This document shows, piece after piece, positions 35,552 through 48,034 of a stretch of DNA of 64,000 nucleotides. Where the stretch lies: assembly GCA_010015655.1 (NCBI GenBank), contig ML976721.1, positions 360,346-424,345 on the forward strand. The letters run 5' to 3'. The notes below the pieces were generated by a model, which saw only the letters and a program-made list of their open reading frames with translations, did not search any database and had not been told where the DNA came from. Source of the DNA: Bimuria novae-zelandiae CBS 107.79 (lineage: Eukaryota > Ascomycota > Dothideomycetes > Pleosporales > Didymosphaeriaceae). The position numbers and the translations under genes are program-made. Position 1 is the stretch's first letter; each line of letters begins with the position of its first letter.

Positions 35552-36863
35552 GTAGGTCTCTTTGTCATCGCCTCCCGCCCACCCTCACCTGATGAACAAC
35601 CATATTCGCTGTGTTCTTACCGAGTTCACCGTTGAAGAAACAAATATTTCACCTTGGAGAACTGATAGCTCAACCAAGCCTCTGCTTTCGCCATTCTTTT
35701 CAGGATCCGGGCTAACGGATTCCAGACTTTCAATACCACAGCAGTTTCGACTGCATTTCCTCTGTAGACACTAGCTTAGTACCCATCGCCTATGCAATTG
35801 AATTTTCTCCATTTGTTTTAGACCTGGCTGTATTTATTGTTTACATCGGTGTGCGCTTGACAACGTGTCACTTCTGCATGTCAATACCCGTAGCCGTGAA
35901 GCCGTCCCGCAGCTTATGCCCACCGCTTCGCTCCATCCTGCCTCTCCTCCCGTCTTCTCCCGCACCACTCTTTTTCCGCTCCACTTGGCCCATGGTGAAC
36001 TGTGATTGTCGGCGTTCGGTAGGGTCCCGTTTCGGCATGGCCCGCCCGCGTGCTCGCTTTTCCGCTGCAAAAAGGCGGTCAGGCGACTGCCACGTTCGTC
36101 TTGACAACCGCCAAAGAGTGTCTAGCAATGTGTGGTCCCCGGTGTGTGGGGGAGGCTGATATAATGCGTGTTAGTACGATGATGCTTTTGTAAGTGCGGC
36201 TGCTTGCGTGTGAAGTGCCACTTCGTTTCCTTCGCTATGTGGGCCTCGGGTCTGAGGATGAGGGAATATGTGCGTCTTTTACACCATTGTGCCCGTGGAG
36301 AGACGGAGTAAGAAAATGGGTTCTAGGACAGTCCAAACAAGCCAAATTCCGGGCAAGCGCAAAGCGCTTCTACTAACGGGTTTCATGGAGGTCTATTGCG
36401 AAGTTGATGGTTGGGTTTCTTGATACCGAGAAGAGTCTCGATCTGGTCTGGACAGAGTTTGTACGGGTCTGTTGGCTAGTACTATCGATGTGGGGTGTGG
36501 AGACTTAGTGGGTGCCGGGTATGGGTATGGGTATAATGTGGGCAGACTATTCGAGCATGCATGAGTGCGAGTTTCAGGACTATGAAGTGGTAGTAAGCCT
36601 GTTGGTCCATAGGTATCGATGTTGGTGTGTACACCTTGGCTTCGCATGTCTAGTTCTTGCATACTTGAATGGATTGTTACAGATGTGTTCAATTTGGACT
36701 AAAGACAGGCAGTGACGGGCCAGTCTTATGCTGAGTAATAGAATGCGTCTGTCTCTGACCCTAAACGTGGGTCAAGTAAGATGATGTCGTTAAAAGGATT
36801 GCTATGTGCGACTCCGCGTGAAGTGAAAGAAATGACACAACAGTCACGCCGGGATGCAAAAGC
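35552..36863. other. Intergenic
   Basis: Normal-GC sequence; overlapping frames around 35834-36159 on both strands look like chance. Nothing to annotate. Confidence 0.35.
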
Positions 36864-37178
36864 GTGCACACTAGCACGATCTCGATCGAAGAGTACTTAG
36901 GCCTGCTACCTGCTGAGCTTCTAATCAGATTGACGGAGTTCATCAAGAACCCTAGGGCGACAGTCTCCCAGCACGGTGGTCAGCTCAGGTACGCGGCAGC
37001 CTCGGACCTTTCCTTCGGGGACCCACGTGCTCCAACGTCTCGTATTGACCGAGTATCGTCCACCACCATGGCCCGCATTCAGGACCTTATTCATGTGTCC
37101 GGCTTCCCTTGGCCTCGTCATTGTGCTACCGCCTCCAGAGCCGAACCCTCTGCTCACGCCTATCGCACAACCTCTTAA
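36864..37178 (+). pseudogene. Possible F-box-like fragment
   Basis: An open frame of 104 codons without an ATG reads EEYLGLLPAELLIRLTEFIK near its start. This resembles an F-box core (LLPxELLxxIxxFL), which in fungi mediates binding to Skp1 in SCF ubiquitin ligases. The frame then loses protein-like character and stops. No introns or further domains are evident. It may be the relic of one of the many single-exon F-box genes of ascomycetes, or chance. Confidence 0.3.
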
Positions 37179-40100
37179 TTGAAATCAGCCTTTCATATTA
37201 GCAATATACGACTGCAGAAAGACCAGGTTCTTGGCCTTGCAAACCTGGTGTTCCTGGAGGTGTGTCCCAAAGTCCACGTCAGATCGGGAATCACGACGGT
37301 TGTTTCCCACGTAAGCCGCCGTCAGTGAGATGATTTGATCGTTCGGGACGGACCTTCGCGAGGATCCCGGGGGCGTATACTGTAATATTCCTACCGTTTA
37401 CTATCGTACGTAAGGGCTGACGGTTGCGCCGTGGTCGCATTAGAAATCACTGTGGGGGCGTTGGAGTGGCATGTATGAGACGAGATGAGGAAGGTACGCC
37501 AGGTCTCGTTCGTCGGAAACCGTAGACGCGCGATTGCATGAGACATGTCCGCCCTGGCATGTGTCTGGGACGCTTGGGTCAAGGGATGCTGTTTTTGCTA
37601 TGATCCAGACCGAACACAAGGGTTGCCGAGTGGAGTCGCATGTGCGCGAGACCCCCATATAGATACATGATGTGTCGCTACCAATGTGACGAAAGTAAAC
37701 CTGTGGTCAGCATTCCACCATGAGAGAACCGGAGCTATTCTTGTGTGCAGTAGGACCTTGGCCTGGGTAAGAGAGGCTGGAGGTGCATCGTATGCTGCTC
37801 AGCCACTTTGTGCCATAAAGAGGTACAGTAGTACATGAAACATTGGTGCGCTGGCGAACAACTATGAGTGACAGTTGACATCCCACGCTCGGCAACCACT
37901 GTGTTCCTTCCCTCTTCAGCATGAATTCATGTCACGGTGACATTAGCGCGGCCATCGGTATTCTACAGCCATGTTGTTGCTTTTTGAATAGGCGGAAGTC
38001 CTTGCTTGTTCGGATGCGGCTGGTGCTGACTGCCGAAAGAGGAAACCGCGGAGATACGACCACTCTCGACGCGGAACGGACTCGCAGTCAAATGTCGCTG
38101 ATCCTGTGCCTGTGAGACCCAGAGTCTGCGTGTTTTCGAGGTCTCGCCGATGACCAGGAAACAGGCTCGGAGGATGTTGGTGCCACGCAACAAGCGGGGT
38201 AGTGGCCCGTGAAGGAACGCGCCAGACACGCGGGAGTTGGTACACAAATGCAGATGCGGGTGTGTGTTGTTCAGAGAAGCAAGTAGGAATAACCGATGCA
38301 CACTAGAGTGAATGGCTGGTGAATGCAAAGGGTCAGCACGTTACTGCCGGAATGGGATCGGAGCATGAAGTGCAGCGACGGGACTCGGCTGGATGACTGG
38401 AAAGGCAAGAGCCGTCCACCATCCAGAGGGGGTGAGATGGCCTTGTTTACAAGGTGACGTGCACACCGCACTGTGTTGACAGTTGTGAAGAACCAGTCTT
38501 GTGCTCACAGTGAGGGCGCACACATTATTGGGTCCAAGGCGTGAATGCAACGTCTGTTGCTGGGCAATCGGTTTGACATCTTTTAGTATCGCCGAGACTC
38601 ATTGGCCGACGGTTGTTATCTTTATTGATGGATCTACTGCCGGAATCTGCGTATTGTCGATGCTCCGGCAGTAACAGGACAAGATTTCAAACGGCGGTGC
38701 CCAGACCGGTCGTGTGAAGTCTGCAAAATCGTTGGCGACGACTAGGAGCGTCGCCGATTCAAATAGCAGTACGCCGCGCTGGTATGGCATGGTGGTGAGC
38801 AGGCAATATATTTTTCTACTCTATGGACGGGGATTGCGCAGGCAGACGGGAGAATGCTTCTAGAAGACAGCAAGGCCGTGCGCTTGGAAATATTGGAGAC
38901 AGACTGAAAACAGGATTCAATTTCAAACCGTCCGCGCCGGACATGATGTGGTTGAGAAGCACGAAAAGTCTACGAGTCGTGTTTGTGACAGCGGGCACTG
39001 TATTCTACAACTTTGCCGGGCCTCCATTATCCGCGCGATCGTCCGTGGTGGGCATCAATGATGACAGGTGACGGTCACTCAAATCGAAGAAATGGGCAGA
39101 CAAAACCGCTGTCTCGTTATGCTCACCTGCTGCTTGCGATCGTCAGTGAGATGACCGCATCGTCGGCAGAGCGGCGGGCGTGCAGAATCATGGGCAGAGA
39201 ATCGCCGGCGCTGGTTCCTGTCACCACGCACGACCCGTCTGCGCTCCCGCAGATTCCGACGGTGCACTAGAGGGGCGCCTCGAGAGCATAACCACGACGA
39301 CGGAACCTTAAGAAGCGCCGTCCGCCAATCAAGGAGCCGAAGGGGGCACCACACGAATAAGGCTGCAGTCCCGCTCAGGGACAAAATCCAAAACAAGTTT
39401 GGGGGGTGAGGCGACGCAGAGTGGGCATCCTGGCCAGATGCAACGGAAAGGGCGAGATCGGCCGAAAGCTGGCTGGAGGCAGGAGGCAGGAGGAACGTGG
39501 TCGAGCGAAGCAGGCTGGCACACTTGCCCGATATCATGCTGATTTGCGATGCAGCGGACAGGTATATACGCGATCCAGGGCGCGTCCTCTCGCGCCGCCA
39601 CCGCCGGCTCCATGCGTTGCTCAGCGTCTCAGTGCTGCTGCTGCTGCGGCTGCCGCCGCCGCTGCTGTCGGGTCAGCCTTGGGCGCAGCGCTGGACGAGG
39701 GGATAAAAATGGCCGCGTGCTGCAGCGTGCAGCATAGATATATGTGCGGCTGGCATAAGCGTCACGTGCATGTACAACGGCGGGCGGGCGCGACGGGGGA
39801 AAATAGCGGCAGTAAATGCAAAAAGGAGGCCTGCAGAGCCAATAAGCCCGGCTGCGCGGGTGCTTTTGGTGTGCATTTTGTCGACGTTTGGGCGTGGTGC
39901 ATGATGGTGCAGGCGTTAGTGCCCAGGTGGGTCCGATTGTGCCTTCCTCCTTCGACCCCCCAGTCAGGTTCAACACCTCCCGAAAGCTTCAGCCCCCGTC
40001 CCCCGTCGAGCAATTTCACACCCCGAGCAGCGCCCATTCGCTGCCACACACACGCCCTCAAAACCCGCCGCGTCGCCATGGCCCTCGCGCGCGCTGCTGC

Positions 40101-41124
40101 TTTGTCGTAACCTCTGCAACCAACGCTCGCTAGCATTCACCATTCACCGCTCCCGCGCCTGCGCGTGCTGTCCCGTGTCACTGCAGCGCGTCTGTCTCGC
40201 CGCGGCTCACCAAATCTACCGGCCTGTTGCCAGCACACCAACGCGGCGACCGCCAGCTGCTCCCCTCAGCAACGGCCATCCTCTGGCTCGTCGCCGCCTT
40301 TCCCATTCCAGCCTCAAGAAACACCTCCATTATTACCAACTGGCCACGGCGCTCCTTTTCCCCTCTAATCTACCAACGACCTGGCCTTGCCCGAAATTGA
40401 CATTGCCGATTCATGCTCAAGCCCACCGTCCCACCGCCTTGCACGCTCTCAGGGACCCTCCATCAATCAATCACAGAACACTGCATCCACGCGGCGCCTG
40501 GTCCTGTTAACAATTCGTGTTGTTGTGCGCCGATACACTAATTTCAACCATTCACACCTCGCCGACCTTGTTTTGACCGCCTCAGCACGGCTTCTTAGCG
40601 ATCGTCGGACGCCCATGCGAATCGTCTCCTGCCTCCTTTCTAGCTCCGTTCCACTTGCCTCTCTCCCCGGACGCACGTCCTCTGTCTACTGTCCTGATTG
40701 ACAAGCCACTCGAGCTATGATCACAGAGTAATTCCTCTCTCAACCGCTAGAACAACCTATCCCGTGCCACTCTATCCGCCTACCGTGTCCCTGGACCGAC
40801 CACCGCACGCCCTTTTCCAACCAAAGTCCCTCATTTCTTCGACACTCCCGCACCTGCGTCAAACCTGGACCCTTACTTCTTCTGCTATCGAATTTTTGAC
40901 TTGTCGATAAGCACTACAGCCCCATCAGCTGGACTCGACTGCCCACCGTGTAACCATTCGTTCACAATCGACACGCGCTCGAATCGTTCAATAAACCTGA
41001 CATGAACCAAAGTGGGCGGTAGACATTGATATCCATCACCGAAGAACGCAGTCAGCGGTACGTACACCAGCATCATCAAAACAATACAGACAGCTGATGG
41101 TCTTAGTTCTCTGAACCGCCTAAT
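37179..41124. other. Long intergenic region upstream of the kinase gene
   Basis: No convincing gene. The longest frame (39406-40110 plus) is Arg/Ala/Pro-rich with an Ala run from a GCN repeat. The last 1 kb (about 40100-41120) is C/T-rich, as in long 5' leaders of fungal regulatory genes. A GGTACGTAC donor near 41057 suggests a leader intron, but this is not certain. Confidence 0.4.
39628..39670. repeat. Imperfect CTG/CCG trinucleotide repeat
   Basis: A short run of CTG then GCC/GCT triplets in GC-rich sequence. It explains the poly-Ala stretch in one overlapping frame. Confidence 0.6.
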
Positions 41125-43548
41125 ATGTACCCTGACACGCAGAACCAGCCTCAAGGCTGGGCGTCGTTGGAGGAGAGGTATGAGGTGATGAAGGAGATTG
41201 GTGACGGCAGCTTCGGCAGCGTCGCTCTTGCGCGCGTCCGAACTGCGGGTGCTCACATTGCGCGACGTGGAACACTGGTATGAGCTGTGAACATGGTGGG
41301 ACTGTCAGCGACTAACATTCCGCAGGTCGCCATCAAGACAATGAAGAAGTCGTTCGACTCATTCCAGTCCTGCTTGGAGCTGCGAGAGGTCATCTTTCTT
41401 CGGTCTTTACCGCCTCACCCGCATCTCGTCCCTGCGTTGGACATTTTCTTAGATCCCTACAGCAGACGGCTTCACATTGCCATGGAGTTCATGGATGGCA
41501 ACCTCTACCAGTTGATGAAGGCGCGCGACCACAAGCCCATGGATGCACACAGCGTTAAGAGCATTCTCTTTCAGATCCTATCCGGTCTGGAGCACATTCA
41601 CCAACGTGAATTCTTCCACCGCGACATCAAACCGGAGAACATTTTGGTCTCCACATCGCAACAGAACGATACCTCCCACCCGTTCCGCAGATACTCCGCG
41701 CTCATGACGCCTCCGTCGACACCTCCAGCATACACCATTAAGATTGCCGACTTTGGTCTCGCTAGAGAAACACACTCGAAGCTGCCTTACACCACCTACG
41801 TCTCGACGCGATGGTACCGCGCACCCGAGGTTCTGCTCCGGGCCGGCGAATATTCAGCACCAGTGGACATCTGGGCTGTTGGCGCCATGGCCGTGGAGAT
41901 CGCTACGCTCAAGCCACTGTTCCCGGGTGGCAATGAGGTTGATCAGGTCTGGAGGGTGTGCGAGATCATGGGCAGTCCGGGAAGCTGGGTCAACAAATAT
42001 GGCCACCGCGTCGGTGGTGGTGAATGGAAGGACGGCGTGCGCCTTGCTCAGAAGCTGGGTTTCTCTTTCCCCAAGATGGCACCTCACTCTCTCGACACGA
42101 TTTTGCAACAGCCACAGTGGCCTGCCAGCCTGGCACAGTTTGTCACGTGGTGCCTGATGTGGGACCCGCGAGGCAGACCAACATCTACCCAAGCTTTGCA
42201 ACACGAATACTTCCAGGATGCTTTCGATCCGCTACGACTCAAGTCGTCGTCGTCCCGTCTACTGGGTCGCAAACAGTCTGACATCTCCGGAAAAGACTCA
42301 CCTGACGCATCGCCCAGCCTCACATCCAAGACATCTTCATGGCTACGAAGATCACTAGTGGCACGAGAAAGTGCACCAGCTGTACCTCAGCACACTTCGA
42401 CCCAGGCTGCATCCCCACGTCCATCGCCTGCGCAGAGTGCTGCGGATGGAAATGGGCCGACTAAGCCGCGTCCCAATCCCACTAAGCGAGCTACGTGGAC
42501 GAACGGCGTCCCAGCCAACGGAGCACCCATCCCCATCCTGCCTTCAATCCGACCAGTGTCCCCTCTGTCGGCTGAAGTCACTGCTCAAGCGAGTGTACGT
42601 GCTGCGGAAGGAGACGAGAAGGCGGCAAAGAAGATTGGTCGCCAACTCTCCGTCGCTTCCCACGGTAATCACTATGCAGATATTCATCGCCAAGAAGCGG
42701 AGAGAGCTTTAAACGGCCAATCAGGCCTTGCGTCCCCTTCAAGTGGCCACAAAGAAGGCTTCTTCTCACATCTCAGGAAGCGGGCGCGCCGGCTCTCAGG
42801 TCGCTATCAGACGCCAATGTCACCCAACTCAGATGACATCGAAGCTCAGGCCGGCTGTGCGCCGTGGGCATCTGGAGGTAATCGGCAGTCCATGATGATG
42901 GACCAAACCCCTCTCGCTCCGACGCCCTCAACGAATTCCGATTTCTCAGATCTCGACAAAGCCCTGGCAAATGTGAGATGCAGCCTCGAAGCCCCTCCTC
43001 AACCAAGCAACGCTACCAAAAGTGCCCGCGTCGCCGCTAACCCGATGCTCAAGCGGCACCATTCCCTAAACCACTGTCCCGAGAACCGTGCTTCGGACCA
43101 TGGTGTGCCTCAGGGTCCTGGTCCGATTTCAAGCAGGACAAGGCGTGCTCTCCAGACCAAACCGAACCACTCAAACAAATATGAAACTCCCAATGAAGAG
43201 GAAGAACTTCTGAGCGAGGTGCTTGCCTCTGCCCACAAGGCTGTGAAGAAGCTCGACAGCAATTCCCAGGCTGTCCTGGAGTATCAAAGGAATGCTCAAG
43301 GACCCGCTTACGTCGACGGAAATCCCGCCGCTTCATACCTCACGCCGTCTCCGTCTGCCAACCGGAATGGAGTGGGCTTCGGTCAAACACCTTACATGAC
43401 GCCCACCAAGCCGCTCGAGATCTCAAAAACACGACCGGCCAAAGACCAAGGGGCGTCCACAAAATACGCTACCCCGCCCGATGATCCCAATGACTGGGCG
43501 TCAAGTGTGGCTGCCAGTCTTTTGGCAACACAATCCATGTACAGGTGA
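41125..43548 (+). CDS. Ime2/imeB-type serine/threonine protein kinase (RCK/MAK family)
   Basis: Two exons, 41125-41277 and 41326-43548, joined by a 48-bp intron with GTATGA, CTAAC and CGCAG, encode 791 residues. The kinase domain spans about 20-315: P-loop GDGSFGSV (26-33), VAIK lysine at 55, HRDIKPEN with catalytic Asp 151, DFG at 193, activation-loop Thr-Thr-Tyr at 207-209 followed by VSTRWYRAPE, and WDPRGRP near the end. A Ser/Pro-rich insertion of about 30 residues between HRD and DFG and the TxY loop without a MAPK docking site fit Ime2-like kinases. The remaining 470 residues are disordered, with many SP and TP sites. In Aspergillus imeB affects light-dependent sexual development; a similar regulatory role is inferred. 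The long leader may carry upstream control. Confidence 0.93.
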
Positions 43549-45616
43549 TTCTCCTCATTTCTGTTATCTGACATATCTGGACTTGCATTCTCTACGCCTT
43601 CTTCCGCTCTATAATTAGTGTAATTCGGGTCTATCTGCGGCTTTCATATACTAGCGTCTATCTCGGAATACGGATCAGGGCTCGCGCCGCTACTAGACGT
43701 TCACGGTTGACGACCACAACCCGTCAGGAACGGTGCACGAGTCAAGAGGGGTGGCAGACGCAAGTCGAACCTGAAAAAGTGGAACAAGAACCGCATCTTC
43801 GGTTTCGGTGTTTGGGGCGCACGGCATCATGTTCTTTCAGTCGGTTTTACTCGTCATTTGGTGCTGCAACACTTCAGCCAACATTTCCAACTTTCACTCG
43901 CTCTCTGATCTTCCACGGGCACAACATCTAAGCTGCATTTTCAGCAGGGATTTTCATTGCAGGAGTGGGAATTAACTGCGGTCATATTTTTGTCTGTTCG
44001 TGCGTGGACGGACCCCGCCGCATAATCGCCCAATTTCCTCTCTAATTTCATTCAAGGAGGACCGGGCTTTGTAACAGATACCTTGCTAGACCGCGCGTTG
44101 TTGTATTTCTTGGATTCTTTCCTTTCAATTGGCGAATACCCCCCAAATTTGGCATCTTTGCATTTGCGCATATCATCACCACACTACATCATATTACCCT
44201 CCGCTTGGATTGAACTGGGTGGATCGAAGACACCGAGTTGGATGTTGGGCGGCAAGGGGACAAAAGACAAACATTGTAGCTAGTTGCCAACATCTTCTCC
44301 TTGCTTCGAACTCCGCCACCAGGCCTATCCTATTTCTTTTGTGATTGAGATCCCCTCCCCAGCTTTCTTTTGTTTGGGCTGTAAAACGGATCGGAACTGG
44401 GTTTTTCTTCCTTGCCTGGATCGGCTGGCGACCAGATTGTAACCTTGTAACCATATAATATGCCACTGTCGTTGACATCTGCCCGGGATTGGCATGTCGC
44501 GCACTCTTGTACACTTCACCGCTTACTTTTCACTTTATTACACTTCGTGGCTGGCAGGGACCGCTAGGCGTTCACTTTGGCTACTCGCTGTCTTTTCCGT
44601 CTTCGCTTTGGGGTTTTGGGAAAGGGAATTGGAGGCTTTTGATACCACTTGGAACAGAGGAGGATCTTGCGACCGTTGGGCCGCAAAGTTAGTCATTCCC
44701 TACGTCGCTCAGTACCCACGGAGCGTACTCGAAATTGATCTTTGCACAAAGTCCAGAGCTATTCTCTCACACCCCTTGGGCCCTTGCTTACGTTGGGCTG
44801 CGTAACGTGCTCGCTAATACCACACTGCATTACACTGCACTATGTTGATAGACTACGTAAACCCCGTCGCGTCGCGTCTACGCCCGCGATCGGCGCCGTG
44901 AAAGTGCAGGAATCATCCCAGCACACAGCTTTGCCACTCCGTTCACGAATCTACCCGCCCACGAGCCATGTCGCCCTGCAATTCTTCCGCAGCACGCCGC
45001 GCTGCGCTGCAGGCTCCCGCTCCCGCATCGTACGTCTGCATCGCCTGCGCTCGTGTAACCACGCACCGCAGACATCCTGCGGTACCGCACGCGGTCTGCG
45101 CGTTTCTAGGGTACCCGCAGCACTTATGGTGGTGGTGCGAAGGGAGCGGGCCGTTGCCGCCGCGTTACTTGCCCTGCGTTTTTGCGCTGCGATGCGGTGC
45201 GCGTGGTTTTGGCACGTCGTGGCCGTTAGTGTACCGCTGTTTGAAGGTGAGCGGTAGGCGGGATGGGCGGAGGGGCTTCGCGCGCAATGTGATCATGGGT
45301 GTGCCCAGGTGGCCCGGACGAGAGGGTAGGTTTTGTTTACTTGTATCGCGTTAAAAAATCAAACTCGAAAGTCAGAACCTTTAAGTGTGTAAAGTAATGG
45401 TACGCTGGTCGCTTGAAGAGCCGTGTTTCGCGCGCTGTGTGTGTGTGGTGTGCACGGCGGTTCTAGCTAGCGACTTGCGAATGTGCGAGCGATGAGACCA
45501 GAAAGTATTCTATGTATATGCGTGGCTATATGCTACTGCGTGCGACGCCTGCAAATGCTCAAATTCCGTCTAGAACGCCCGTCTATGGTATATTATGCTT
45601 GATTTCTGCAAACCGT
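43549..45616. other. Convergent intergenic region between the kinase gene and NAR1
   Basis: The 3' flanks of the plus-strand kinase and the minus-strand NAR1 gene face each other here. I see no gene; frames such as 44742-45257 have no recognisable content. Confidence 0.4.
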
Positions 45617-47528
45617 TCACCATCCTCCACCAATGGTGTTGGCCAGGCCTGCGACTCGCTCAACGTCGTTCTGCTTCTTCCCTACGTCGCTCTCCACCCT
45701 GCGATACGAAGTGTACACCAGATTCTGCGTAGACACTCCGGTAATAGCTGACCAGTGGGCGAGGACGTCTTGGATGTATCTCCTCGAAATGCCGTTGACG
45801 ACGTCTTCGTCACTGTGGCCGTTCGTACCATTCACCCCCGCGTCCTGCATCTCCTGATCGCCATCGAAGTCGACTTCGTCCTCAGAGCCGGAAAAGTATG
45901 CTTCGTCCACTCTTCCTTGCCACTCTTTTTGCTCCTTCGGGCCTGGCTTGGACGCAACAACGTCCCCGTTCTCCGCCTGCACGCCTTCGTATGCTCGGAT
46001 CGCGTCCACCTCGCCGACCTTGACCTGGCCTCCGCCATTCGTGCATCCACCAGGGCACGCCATAACTTCTACATATGTAAAATCCTTGACAGTCTCGATA
46101 GCTGCACCGTTCGCTTTCCGGCTACCGCCCACCTTCGCACCTGGCATTTTGCTGATCTTCGCCGGTTTCAATCGGCGCACCAGGTTCTGTATGTTGCGGA
46201 AGCCGTAGTATCGGGCCATCTTGATGATGGTCTCTTGTCCCCGGACAAGAGCAAACTCTACAACATCTGTGTTCCTCCCCTGCTTTACGACGACTTTCGA
46301 GCCAGGGTTCTGCGCTTGATATGTGTGCAGTATGTGGTATAGATAGCCGCCCGAGGGCCCGGCTTCCGGTGTCTGGTTCTTCCGGCGAGAAGGAGGGAAG
46401 AGGAAGGCATCGAGCTTGGGATCGGGGAAGGGCGTTCGTTGCGATGAGGGAAGAGGTGTGCGAGGAAGACTGGCAAACTTAATCCCACGGGCGGCAGCGA
46501 GGTGCAGGAGTTCGCGGGCGGTGATGACGCAGTCGGTGTCTCGTACGGGGTCCTGCACGCTATCATGGCTAGGGAGCCATACAGAGGAGGTGAGCTCGCT
46601 CCTGCTAGCCTCGAGCTTCTTGTCGAAGCACGGCATGATGGCGAGATGCCATATTTGGGAGGGCGGTACGTTGAAGCGGTGGGCAAGAACTGACTTGAGC
46701 AGTGTTCCCGTCAAGGCTTGCGGTGACTTCATGCGCGACAGGTGTGGGAGGACGTAGGGGTGCGTCTTCTCGGCGTAGCATATCCAGCCGGGACATGCCG
46801 ATGTGAGGATTGGCGCCTTGGGAGTAGTGTTTATCGCGCCTCCTGATCCAGGCTCGGAAGGTGCGTTTGAGGTCTCTGATGATAGGGCTGTCGCGACTTC
46901 GTCAGCTGCTGCCACGAGACACGCCTCCCGAACCGCGTTGGTGTCGATCACCCAGGTGAAGTCGCTGCCATTGTGTCCACCACTTTGCAAGCCAGATGGG
47001 CCACTGAGCAATTGCGCAATCATGTTCCCAGCCGCCGCCTCAGAGACGCCGAAGACGGCCGCCAGACTCGCGCGCGTCTGCGGCGACACGCTAGCCACAA
47101 ACAGCTTTCCTTCAACATGTTGGCCGTTTATGCCGTTTGTCGTCCCATTACTTGTTCCGTTGTGTGCTGCCCATGGGGTGCGTAGCGATCGGTACGTGTC
47201 GAGCGTGGTCAGGACCTCGGTGTGCGACTGGAGCGACACCAACATGGCCTCTGCACTGGTCACGCATCCGGAACATGCCAGGCAGTCTGTGAGCGATATC
47301 GAGGCGGGCGGCGGGGGTTGCGACGCTGCGACTTTCTCTTCGGTGGTGACTTCGTAGGCATTCTAGTATTTGTCAGTATGCGCCGATGACGGAATGCGCC
47401 CACACTGAAGGCTGTCGCACAGAATTGTCTTCCGGTTTCGCCGCCGGCAGAGTCTCTATAGGTTTTATGCAGGCGACGCCAGGCGATATGAAATCGTTCA
47501 GGTCGTCTGCCGAAAGAATTGCACTCAT
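45617..47528 (-). CDS. NAR1: Cytosolic Fe-S cluster assembly factor NAR1
   Basis: Two exons on the minus strand, 47528-47421 and 47362-45617, give 617 residues. The 58-bp intron (GTGCGA...ACTAG) joins KPEDNS to NAYEV in frame. The start [20 protein letters not shown] is the conserved NAR1 N-terminus. Cys20 with Cys63, Cys66 and Cys69 (DCLACSGC) form the N-terminal 4Fe-4S site. The hydrogenase-like core keeps [12 protein letters not shown] (Cys226), MPCFDKK (Cys281) and [12 protein letters not shown] (Cys472, Cys476) for the second cluster. The protein ends in GGGW, a C-terminal Trp seen in NAR1 proteins. NAR1 acts in the cytosolic iron-sulfur assembly pathway, linking the scaffold to the CIA targeting complex, and is essential in yeast. 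An acidic stretch near the C-terminus is probably a flexible loop. It is divergent from the GT25 gene, 506 bp away. Confidence 0.97.
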
Positions 47529-48034
47529 GGTGAACTGCCGCAGTTGTGTAGTGGCGGGGTGCAAGCGGATTCAGGCAGAGGTTGCGACCAGCGCGAGAAG
47601 ACTCAATGATAATAATATCTAGTCTCTTGGAAGTCTGCTTAACAATAGCGATAGGAGCGAAGACAGAGTGGAAACAGTCACAGAAGCGCAAAAGCCATGC
47701 TCCGGAGAAAGCAAATCGCGACAAACTTCTTTTCCATTTCCAATCCTCCAGTCCCTCGCCGCTGCTATCGATAACGGACGTGTCCAATCGTCAGCGTTGC
47801 ATTTCCGAGGCCGCCGCCACCCATGCGCACGTGTTCCCCGTAAATGCGGTGCCGAACCTCGCTCCGAGCAATCAATCTGCAATATATTGCGTGCCTGAGA
47901 GGGGTCACGGCTCCAATTTGCCAGGGATCTGGCATACTTGCGAACACCATGGCCTCGCCAGCGACTTCCACCTCGACCTTCTCGAAACCTGTCGAGGAAA
48001 TTCTGATGCGGCAATCTCGTCGCCCTAGAATAAC
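47529..48034. promoter_or_regulatory. Divergent promoter region between NAR1 and the GT25 gene
   Basis: 506 bp between two start codons that face away from each other. It must hold both promoters, but I see no clear TATA box or known operator. Confidence 0.5.

Noticed and set aside
39406..40110. 234-codon plus-strand open frame
   Set aside because: The translation is Arg-rich with a poly-Ala run from a trinucleotide repeat in GC-rich DNA, where stops are rare. No family features.
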